This document shows, one piece after another, positions 54,149 through 62,102 of a DNA stretch of 64,000 bases (its first letter is position 1; each line of letters starts with the position of its first letter). Where the stretch lies: the NCBI RefSeq assembly GCF_017656375.1, contig NZ_JACDOB010000002.1:99239-163238 (forward strand), read 5' to 3'. The notes beneath the pieces are model-generated. The model had not been told where the DNA came from. It did no database searches and saw nothing but the letters and a program-made list of their open reading frames with translations. The position numbers and the translations under genes are program-made. The stretch is from Thermovirga sp. GTDB taxonomy: Bacteria; Synergistota; Synergistia; Synergistales; Thermovirgaceae.

Positions 54149-55873
54149 TCATCTTTCCACAAAAGAAATCAACGGCATTATTACAGGGGAAGACCTCGCA
54201 GCCACACCAAGTTTTTTGAGCGATTCCCTTATGCGACTCTTCAAGATAGATGTCAAGTAATCCTTGTCACCCTGTCTTTTACCCCGTGCCCTCTCAAGAG
54301 ATATTCTTACAACCTTCAAGATTTCTTCTCTTAGGACTACAGCATCTTTGATGTGAATAAATCCCATAGTCTCTATAACAGGTTCCGTCATAAGACGCCC
54401 TTTAGAGTCAAGCACTATCGAAATCACCATTAACCCTTCCTCTGAAAGGTCTTTTCTTTCTTTTAACAAACTGCCCTGCATTTCCCCTATAGCCATGCCA
54501 TCTACGAGCACACCTTCTGCAGGGGCCGCAAATCTTTTAAGGCTAGCTTTATGCATGTTTAGCCTTAAAAGATCGCCATTTTGCATCAAAAAAATATTCC
54601 TTTTTGGTATCCCCATTTCCTGAGCAACATTGGCATGTCTCACCAAATGCCTATATTCACCGTGAACAGGAACGAAATATTTAGGTTTAACCAGGCTGAG
54701 CATCATTTTCAATTCTTCTCTTGATGCGTGTCCAGACACATGCACTTGCTGATCCTTGTCGTAAACTACATCACACCCACAGGAAAACAATTGATTAATA
54801 GTCTTGCTAACCAACTTTTCATTCCCCGGTATAGGAGAAGCAAATACAGCTACCACATCTTTAGAATCCAAGGTTATATGCCTATGTTCTCCTTTACTCA
54901 TTAGGACTAAACCAGAAAACGGCTCGCCTTGACTTCCTGTGGTAAAGACCACTATTTTTTTTGCTGGCATCTTTTCTATATCCTCAGCTTTCACGAACAG
55001 GTTATCATCTGCCGTAATATAACCCAGTTCTCTTGCAAGTTTCACGTTTTGGATCATACTTCGGCCTACAAGGGCAACTTTTCTGTTGAAGGCAGCAGCA
55101 GCATTAAAAACAAGTTGGGCTCTGTGCAGGTTACTAGCAAAAGCTGCTATTACTATTCGTTTGTTCCTATACTGGCGAAATAACCGTTCCAAGGTTCCTC
55201 CAATCACTCGTTCTGAAGGAGTAAAACCGCTCCTTTCAACATTTGTGGAGTCGGATAGCATCAACAATACCCCTTTTCTGCCGAACTCAGCAAAGGCCGC
55301 ATAGTCTGTAACCTTTCCATCAACAGGGGTAGGATCTAGCTTAAAATCTCCTGTGTGCACGACAGTTCCTATAGGGGTATCTATAGCGAGACCTACACCA
55401 TCAGGTATGGAGTGACATACAGAAATAGTCTTAATAGTGAAATTATTTCCTAGCTTGAACACGTCCCCGGCCTCAAATTCCTTCATCTGCAAGGGGTAAT
55501 CAGGAGCAGCGTCCAAAAATTTGTTGGCTACCATTCCTAAAGTCAACTTTGTCCCATATACAGGGACATCAAGCTGCGGAAGGATAAAAGGTAAGGCACC
55601 TATGTGATCTTCATGTCCATGGGTCAAAATAAGACCTTTTATTTTATCTTTACGTTCCAACAAATAAGATGCGTCAGGGATCACAAAATCTATCCCTAAC
55701 ATTTCCTCATCTGGAAACATCAAACCACAATCAACTACTATCATTTCGTCCCCATATTCCAGGGCAAACATGTTACGACCTATTTGGCCAAGCCCCCCCA
55801 ATGGCACGAAAAGCAACTCTCCATCCTTTATTTTGCCATGTCTTTTTCGGCTTTTGCCGATTCTTTTTGCCAT
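54149..55873 (-). CDS. rnj: Ribonuclease J
   Basis: LTHGHEDHIGALPFILPQL metallo-beta-lactamase motif, HVSGHASREELKMML, PVHGEYRHL. Confidence 0.96.
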   Translation of the reverse strand: MAKRIGKSRKRHGKIKDGELLFVPLGGLGQIGRNMFALEYGDEMIVVDCGLMFPDEEMLGIDFVIPDASYLLERKDKIKGLILTHGHEDHIGALPFILPQLDVPVYGTKLTLGMVANKFLDAAPDYPLQMKEFEAGDVFKLGNNFTIKTISVCHSIPDGVGLAIDTPIGTVVHTGDFKLDPTPVDGKVTDYAAFAEFGRKGVLLMLSDSTNVERSGFTPSERVIGGTLERLFRQYRNKRIVIAAFASNLHRAQLVFNAAAAFNRKVALVGRSMIQNVKLARELGYITADDNLFVKAEDIEKMPAKKIVVFTTGSQGEPFSGLVLMSKGEHRHITLDSKDVVAVFASPIPGNEKLVSKTINQLFSCGCDVVYDKDQQVHVSGHASREELKMMLSLVKPKYFVPVHGEYRHLVRHANVAQEMGIPKRNIFLMQNGDLLRLNMHKASLKRFAAPAEGVLVDGMAIGEMQGSLLKERKDLSEEGLMVISIVLDSKGRLMTEPVIETMGFIHIKDAVVLREEILKVVRISLERARGKRQGDKDYLTSILKSRIRESLKKLGVAARSSPVIMPLISFVER

Positions 55874-55911
55874 TAATTCACCTCCGACCCTAACTCGCTA
55901 AGCTAAGGGCC

Positions 55912-57177
55912 CTAATCAGAATAATCTTTACCCTGATTCAGCTTCTTCCTGTTAGGAACCTTAGCCTGCGTGTAATCACTACGCTTAGTTAAAATTTCTC
56001 TGCATGGAGCGCAATTATGACTCTCTCTCTTCGATACAAGTTCCATAACCAGGTCCGCCGTTCCCTCACAATTGAAGCAATCTATAAACCTCTCAGCCCA
56101 CTCTGCAGTTTCTTCCACAATGGCCTCTTTGATCTGCTCCGGCAAAGACATGATCGCATCGTGGAAAGGTTTGTTAGCTTTCTTATAGTTACCGTCCTTA
56201 CGAGAAAAGCCTTGAGAATCAGCCCATTTTACAATTTCCATCCATAAGTCTTGAGGTATGCCTCTTTTGGGGTCCTTTACAAATTCGCCATTTTCAGTTA
56301 TGGCGTTGCCTGTTTCTGGATCCATCATTAGGCCAAAGACTATATTCTGCCATAACGTCCCAACATTGCCTTTATTTATGCCGAATTTTGGAAATAACGA
56401 CACTTTATCTAAGGGTGTTCCAGAGATACCATGTTGAGCTATAGAAACTCCGAATTTAGATATTGCATCTGCCACTTCTTTTGTCCTTTCAAGATCTATA
56501 CCTTCTTTTTCACCCTTGCTTGTGTCGTAAGTCCCGTGTTTGCTCCCATTTGATATGGCAAGATAATCTGGGAATATTCCCCAAGCATTAAGCCCACCTA
56601 TGAAGAAAAGGGCTTCCTCTACAGTAGTCAGCTCTCCTGGTCCCTTAATTTCGCCAACCTCTACCTCAAGTCCTAAGTACGCTGGAACAGACATGGCTAT
56701 ATCTCTTGTATAGCAAAAGTTCTCCCAATCAGGGTTATGAGAAGCATCAATTGCGACAGATGTCCATCCCTTTGAAACAATGCTACACAAATTCGTAACA
56801 GCCTCCAGTAAGTCGCCCTTCGACTTTATTCCATAGTGGTCAACATGCAGGCCAAAAACCACACCATGTCCCAATTCAGCGGAATAACGGACTGCAAAAT
56901 CGGGGACATTGTCAAAAGTGCACCCACAATAGGTAGCTTCAGACTTGGCCAGCTCTAGCAACACAGCAGCCCGTTTCTTCTTGGCAGCCTTAAGTACCCC
57001 CTTTATGGTTAAAGGGTTCCTGACATTAGCAGCAAGAACTATGGCTCCTTTTTGTTTAGCGGCATCGGCTATATCTCTGCCACTGACCAAAGCTACTGGT
57101 TCATTTCCGTATATTGCCTGGACGTTCAATGGCCTTTTGTTTAATAGTTCTTTATATCCTGCAGATTCGATTTTCAT
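55912..57177 (-). CDS. Class II fructose-bisphosphate aldolase family protein with C-terminal Cys-rich extension
   Basis: GLHVDHYG, NGSKHGTYDTSKGEKEGIDL and QHGISGTP (class II Zn/His motifs); C-terminal CFNC...CAPC. Confidence 0.75.
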   Translation of the reverse strand: MKIESAGYKELLNKRPLNVQAIYGNEPVALVSGRDIADAAKQKGAIVLAANVRNPLTIKGVLKAAKKKRAAVLLELAKSEATYCGCTFDNVPDFAVRYSAELGHGVVFGLHVDHYGIKSKGDLLEAVTNLCSIVSKGWTSVAIDASHNPDWENFCYTRDIAMSVPAYLGLEVEVGEIKGPGELTTVEEALFFIGGLNAWGIFPDYLAISNGSKHGTYDTSKGEKEGIDLERTKEVADAISKFGVSIAQHGISGTPLDKVSLFPKFGINKGNVGTLWQNIVFGLMMDPETGNAITENGEFVKDPKRGIPQDLWMEIVKWADSQGFSRKDGNYKKANKPFHDAIMSLPEQIKEAIVEETAEWAERFIDCFNCEGTADLVMELVSKRESHNCAPCREILTKRSDYTQAKVPNRKKLNQGKDYSD

Positions 57178-57323
57178 TGTCAACACCTCCGGAACATTAT
57201 TATTCACACTAAACCTAATATTTTATAACATGAAAAGTATATCAGGGCATGTTAAAAAATCAGATTTCACAAGATCTAAGGGATTTTATTTTTTATGCAT
57301 CAAATTTATACATCAAAATGGAC

Positions 57324-57352
57324 TTGCATTAAGAGCAAAGCCATGATAATAT
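57324..57352 (+). promoter_or_regulatory. Promoter of tRNA-Gln/tRNA-Glu operon
   Basis: TTGCAT-N17-TAATAT about 40 nt upstream of the tRNA. Confidence 0.7.
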
Positions 57353-57393
57353 AACCGGCGCCGTGGTAGTACGTTGCCACTGCCGGTAGAAGT

Positions 57394-57468
57394 TGGGGGA
57401 TCGTCTAATCGGCAGGACGCTTGACTCTGGATCAAGAAGTCGGGGTTCGAGTCCCTGTCCCCCAGCCA
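57394..57468 (+). tRNA. tRNA-Gln (CTG)
   Basis: TGGGGGA...TCCCCCA acceptor, CTTGA-CTCTGGA-TCAAG anticodon arm, encoded CCA. Confidence 0.96.
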
Positions 57469-57478
57469 ATTAATAAGT

Positions 57479-57554
57479 GGCCCCATCGTCTAGTGGTCTA
57501 GGACTCAGGGTTCTCAGTCCTGCAACACGGGTTCGAATCCCGTTGGGGCTACCA
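57479..57554 (+). tRNA. tRNA-Glu (CTC)
   Basis: GGCCCCA...TGGGGCT acceptor, CAGGG-TTCTCAG-TCCTG anticodon arm, encoded CCA. Confidence 0.95.
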
Positions 57555-57561
57555 TGAAAGC

Positions 57562-57594
57562 AAGCGGTGTCCCTCATTGGGACACCGCTTTTTA
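57562..57594 (+). terminator. Rho-independent terminator of the tRNA operon
   Basis: AAGCGGTGTCCC-TCATT-GGGACACCGCTTTTT. Confidence 0.92.
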
Positions 57595-57618
57595 ACTGTA
57601 TTTGTCAGGCTCTAAATC

Positions 57619-58791
57619 TTATTCAGGAGCTTTGAGGTTGTAGGCGGGCTTAAGTATTTTTTCTATCTCAACAGTTTCTTTCAGCTCATCTTGTATATCT
57701 TCCCAGCTTTTGTACGCCATTGGAGCCTCATCTATTGTGTCTTTGCATATCGAAGTAGAAAAAACTCCTTCCATGCTCTTTCTAAAAGTCTCTAAAGTTA
57801 TTTGTCCCTTCTCGAGCATCCTTTTCATCTCTCTCCGGCCATGAGCCCTCCCTGCACCATGGGGTGCGGAGTAATTAAATAATTCGTTGCCCCTGCCAAC
57901 TCCGAGCACGACTCCCTCTGCCATGTTGAGGGGAATGATGACTTTCTCACCTTTGTGGGCTGAAATGGCCCCTTTCCTGACTATTCCATCTCTTTGGCTT
58001 ATGTAATTGTGAACGCTTTGAATCACGCTTTCTATTTTTAACGATTTGCCCCAATATTTCAGGATGATCGCTAAAATAGCCAAACGATTGAGCTCAGCGT
58101 ATCTTTGCGCCACAACAAGCCATTTCATGTAAACCTCTCCGCCTTTATCCATTGGCAGATACTCCAAGCCAGAGGGCAAAGGTTCTGCCCTCTTTTTACA
58201 GAGGTTTTTGGCTTCTCTTTGAAAGAAGTTGGCCACATCGTACCCAAAATGCCTGCTTCCTGTGTGCACTATCAGGTACAGATCCCCTGCCTGTGGGTCC
58301 TGGTCTATTTCTATAAAGTGGTTGCCCCCTCCCAAGGTTCCATACTGGGACCACGGGGGAATTTTGGTTTTCCTTCCCACCTTGCGGCCATAAAAACCAG
58401 CTTCTGCTTGTTCAGACAGGTCCATCATTTCTTCATACATATTAGGGTAGGTTTTCCGGATAACGGCAAGGGCATTTTTGTCTTTATGGTGTTTCATTCC
58501 GAGGGGGATCTTTGCCCGTATATACCTGTCCAGGTCCCCAAAGTTTATATCATCTCTTTTAAGCCCCTCAAGGCATACAGCTGAGACACCGCATCCTATA
58601 TCTACTCCAACCACATTGGGTATGACTCCACCTTCAAACCTTCCAGTAAAGCCTATGACACAACCAGCCCCAGCATGGCAATCAGGCATAATAGCCACCA
58701 GACCCTTTACTACGGGGTGGTGGCTAATGTTTTCTATCTGCTTCAATGTCATTTCGTCAACTTTTTTGGCATGAATAAGCACTTCTACCAT
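57619..58791 (-). CDS. rtcB: RtcB family RNA ligase
   Basis: MPDCHAGAGCVIGFTG, GVDIGCGVSAV, GGGNHFIEI, APHGAGRAHGRREMKR. Confidence 0.92.
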   Translation of the reverse strand: MVEVLIHAKKVDEMTLKQIENISHHPVVKGLVAIMPDCHAGAGCVIGFTGRFEGGVIPNVVGVDIGCGVSAVCLEGLKRDDINFGDLDRYIRAKIPLGMKHHKDKNALAVIRKTYPNMYEEMMDLSEQAEAGFYGRKVGRKTKIPPWSQYGTLGGGNHFIEIDQDPQAGDLYLIVHTGSRHFGYDVANFFQREAKNLCKKRAEPLPSGLEYLPMDKGGEVYMKWLVVAQRYAELNRLAILAIILKYWGKSLKIESVIQSVHNYISQRDGIVRKGAISAHKGEKVIIPLNMAEGVVLGVGRGNELFNYSAPHGAGRAHGRREMKRMLEKGQITLETFRKSMEGVFSTSICKDTIDEAPMAYKSWEDIQDELKETVEIEKILKPAYNLKAPE

Positions 58792-58812
58792 GATTAAACA
58801 CAACAATCTTTT

Positions 58813-59223
58813 TTATTTATCTTTTTCCAAAACTTCTTCCCATGTTACAAGCGAGTGGTAAAATTCATGATCTCCATTATCTTCCAAACCTCTCGTTATT
58901 TCTGTGACATGTGTATGTTTAGCTTCCACCATTTCAAGAACGTAATCCACAGCTTTCTCTGGAAGGCTTTCTGAACCACAAGTATATATATCCAATGCCA
59001 CATATCCTACTTCTGGCCAAGTATGAACGGACAAGTGGGATTCACTTATAACCACTACTCCACTTACACCATTTGGGGGGAAACGATGAAAAGAAACAGC
59101 CCATATTTGAGCATTGGCTCTTCTTCCAGATTCAACAAGAATTTCTTGCATCTTATCCACTTCCCCTATAACAGGAGAACAGCCTGAGGCTTCAACTATG
59201 AAATGAACTCCTCTTGGGTTCAA
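58813..59223 (-). CDS. speD: S-adenosylmethionine decarboxylase proenzyme
   Basis: ISESHLSVHTWPEVGYVALDIYTCG self-cleavage region of prokaryotic AdoMetDC (SpeD/SpeH). Confidence 0.94.
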   Translation of the reverse strand: MNPRGVHFIVEASGCSPVIGEVDKMQEILVESGRRANAQIWAVSFHRFPPNGVSGVVVISESHLSVHTWPEVGYVALDIYTCGSESLPEKAVDYVLEMVEAKHTHVTEITRGLEDNGDHEFYHSLVTWEEVLEKDK

Positions 59224-59413
59224 TATAATCGCTCCTTTCTTTTCCTTAGTGCTGAAATTGTGCTCCTTCAGTTGAATCAGCTTGTTGCTTTTATTTTTAC
59301 ATTATACATCCTAACCAATGTGTTTTGGAAATATATTAGGATAGGTTCTTACCTGCGCAGGGACATACAATTACGTAAAAACCAGAAAGCCGCTGCTAGG
59401 TCTATGGTTTAAG

Positions 59414-59472
59414 ATCAAGTTCAATATTTTGCACAAATTTGCTTGAAACTCTGGTTGAGGAAGAGCTTATTT
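59414..59472. repeat. IS-like remnant, left copy of an imperfect direct repeat
   Basis: ATCAAGTTCAATATTTTGCACAAATTTG...CTCTGGT...AGCTTATT, similar to 63942..63994 (22/28 identical over the first 28 nt). Confidence 0.5.
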
Positions 59473-59579
59473 TGTCTTGATAGGACGACGCAAAACAACC
59501 CAGGAACATGCTGAGACAGCTTGAAAGATCAATCAGAAGTTTTTGTAGTAAAAAGAAGGTTTCTATCTTGCAAAAAACA

Positions 59580-59944
59580 GGCAAGAAAATCATTATCCTC
59601 AGGATTACCAAAATCGATTAATTTCACTATATCCCTTTTTTCTTCACCATCTTTTCTGTATGTTACTCTTACTCCTTCTGTAAGCAGTCTATGAAAGGCT
59701 TCATTTTTGATATTAAAAGGGGATTACGTAGGTACAGTGGAAACTATTCTAATAGCATCATTTATGGCATTTTCAGGTATTAGAGGGTTTATATTTTTTA
59801 GACTATTCTCAAGTACACCAAATAACACAACATCTTCACAAGATTTACACAAGATTTACGATTTGCGATTTTTGAACGGTTGTTTCCTGAATCTGGAGCA
59901 ATATCCGACCCAAACATATAATCCCAGCTAAGGGGTTGTAATAG
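59580..59944 (-). pseudogene. hsdR: Degraded type I restriction enzyme R subunit (HsdR) N-terminal domain
   Basis: Conceptual translation LLQPLSWDYMFGSDIAPDSGNNRSKIANRKSC/EDVVLFGVLENSLKNINPLIPENAINDAIRIVSTVPT*SPFNIKNEAFHRLLTEGVRVTYRKDGEEKRDIVKLIDFGNPEDNDFLA, then homology ends; frameshift + stop + truncation. Confidence 0.82.
59837..59858. repeat. 11-bp tandem duplication inside the hsdR remnant
   Basis: CACAAGATTTA x2; removing one copy restores the hsdR reading frame. Confidence 0.9.
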
Positions 59945-59981
59945 TTACAGAGCAAAGGTTTCAATGGAAGATTCGTTGAGG

Positions 59982-62102
59982 TTAGGGTGTGTCATTGCTG
60001 TTTTCCCTTTCATTAGATTCTTTTAATTGTTGCCAATCATAGACTATAGGTCCCCAGTCTATATTCCTTTCTTCCTTATTTATCCATACATTCCAGAATT
60101 CAGGATCTTTTGATTTAGGTCTTTGTTCTTCTGACAACTCATTCATTTCAACTAATACGGGAAGAGGTGTTACCCAACCTAACAAAATAGCTTTTCGAGA
60201 AGGTAAAACCGGGAGTTCGTTAAGGATTCCTCCCATTGTGTCTGGAACTAATTTTTTCACCATTTCCTGATCCCGATCGCTGACAATTCTATGTAATAAA
60301 AAAGTATTACACTGCGATAAAACCGTTTGTGACAGTTCTGAAGGTCTTTGTGATGCTAAGACCAAACCAACACCAAATTTTCTCCCTTCTTTGGCAATTT
60401 TTTCAAAAATCTGTGTGCATAATCTTTGACCAGAAATATTATCATCTTCTGTTTCATACCTTTTAATTAAATTATGTGCTTCGTCTACAACTAAAACTGT
60501 TGGCAAGGTTTGTCCAGTTTGTTTTTTATAACGATGATGTGCCTCAAAAATAATACGAGCCATTACTGAGACAACCAAATAAAGTATCTCTGATGGCAAT
60601 AGCGAAAGATCAACAATAGTTATTGAAGGATGGTTATCATTGCTACCAATATATTCTTCTAACCATTTTTCAAACTTAATTTCGCTAGATGTTTCTGTAT
60701 TTATTACCGAGGCTATTCTTTTGTCAGTAAATAAACTTCTTACTCGCATTAAAAAGAAATCAAGATACTGTTGTTGGTTGGCTTGTTGTGCTAATCGTTC
60801 TATATGGGCTAAGAAATCTTCATTCTTGAAAAACACGGGGGAGTCCTCATCCGGACCTTCATAAATCAAAATTCCACCAAGTGGCTCTAAAAGATTGCTT
60901 AAATTTTTAATTACTTCCTCAATATCATTTTTTTCAAAATCTTCATAGTATTCAATAGTTTCATTATTCTCGTTAGTAAATGTTTTATAATGATTCAGCT
61001 CTATCCCCTTTAATTTATTTTTTACATTATTAAATTCCATCTTTATTTCATCATCTAAAATATTTTCTATATCTTTAGATATGTCATTGATTATACTCTT
61101 TAATTTTTTCCCAAAATCATTTTTTCCTGGCTTGCCTTTGAAGGCAGTTACTCCTTTGTTTAAATCACTTTTTATTTCGATCAAACAACTTGAATAATAT
61201 CTGCGTAAATAATAAATTTTATTATCCTTCTCTATGTCTACATTTTGAGAATTCTTAATTTCCCTTAATGCTCTTCGCAATATAGGTCTTTGCGTCCTTG
61301 CACTTGCCTGAGCAATTGAAGCCCACTCCCAGCTATTCCACATCCAAGAAGGTACTTTTAGTTGTTGAGCCTCTCCTTCTTCTCTAATTTTTACCTCATA
61401 ACTTTTTACATTCCCAAGTTCTTTAAAACAGGTTCCATATTCTCCGTTGGGATCAAATATAATAAAACGAGCATTAACCGATTCATTGTTTGCACTTTCA
61501 TTTTTCGCTGATTCTATTGACCACCTGATAAGGCCAGCCACAGAACAGGATTTACCACTTCCCGTATTTCCAAGTATGGCCAGATGTCTTCCAAATAATT
61601 TATCGGGATCAACAAATACTGCTGCATTAGCAGCCATTGGTGAGACACCAATTTTAATTCGTGCATTTTCATCCTTGTTTTGAACAATAGCTTTCAATTG
61701 TTCCTGACTTGGAACAATTACAATATCCCCTACTGATGGATAACTATACACACCCCTCTCTATTTCATATTTACCATCTTTTTCTTTTAATATTCCTAAT
61801 GGAGAAAGGGAAAGTTTTCTGAGCGGAAAAGGCAGATCAACTAAATCAAAGTCTTTATATCCTTTTCTTTTGGGATAAGGTGAATACTCAATGCCTATCC
61901 ATGTAATTATACCTATTAAAGCACCAGCTTCATTCGGAACAAGTAATATACCATTGACCCTTGGAAATAACTGTGGCACACCAGTATTCAAGGAAGTACT
62001 TAGCGGAGCATCAGTTTCAAGAATTACCTTTATTTCTTTGGGAGAAACAAATTCAACAGTGCCTATTGACCTGTGCCTTATATTGTCAAAATTCTGATTC
62101 AT
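59982..62102 (-). CDS. HerA-type hexameric ATPase/helicase, partner of SIR2 (SIR2-HerA defence system)
   Basis: LAILGNTGSGKSCSVAGLIRW Walker A; LPTVLVVDEAHNLI Walker B; GLVLASQRPSELSQTVLSQCNTFLLHRI; N-terminal HAS-like barrel; overlaps the SIR2 gene by 17 nt. Confidence 0.9.
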   Translation of the reverse strand: MNQNFDNIRHRSIGTVEFVSPKEIKVILETDAPLSTSLNTGVPQLFPRVNGILLVPNEAGALIGIITWIGIEYSPYPKRKGYKDFDLVDLPFPLRKLSLSPLGILKEKDGKYEIERGVYSYPSVGDIVIVPSQEQLKAIVQNKDENARIKIGVSPMAANAAVFVDPDKLFGRHLAILGNTGSGKSCSVAGLIRWSIESAKNESANNESVNARFIIFDPNGEYGTCFKELGNVKSYEVKIREEGEAQQLKVPSWMWNSWEWASIAQASARTQRPILRRALREIKNSQNVDIEKDNKIYYLRRYYSSCLIEIKSDLNKGVTAFKGKPGKNDFGKKLKSIINDISKDIENILDDEIKMEFNNVKNKLKGIELNHYKTFTNENNETIEYYEDFEKNDIEEVIKNLSNLLEPLGGILIYEGPDEDSPVFFKNEDFLAHIERLAQQANQQQYLDFFLMRVRSLFTDKRIASVINTETSSEIKFEKWLEEYIGSNDNHPSITIVDLSLLPSEILYLVVSVMARIIFEAHHRYKKQTGQTLPTVLVVDEAHNLIKRYETEDDNISGQRLCTQIFEKIAKEGRKFGVGLVLASQRPSELSQTVLSQCNTFLLHRIVSDRDQEMVKKLVPDTMGGILNELPVLPSRKAILLGWVTPLPVLVEMNELSEEQRPKSKDPEFWNVWINKEERNIDWGPIVYDWQQLKESNERENSNDTP

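Noticed and set aside
57353-57390. ACCGGC...GCCGGT hairpin before tRNA-Gln as a riboswitch or T-box
   Set aside because: Short imperfect stem overlapping the expected transcription start of a tRNA operon; more likely leader sequence than a regulatory RNA
59402-59611. 69-aa minus-strand ORF as a real gene
   Set aside because: Composite of the tail of the hsdR remnant region and IS-like sequence; no start-site or family support
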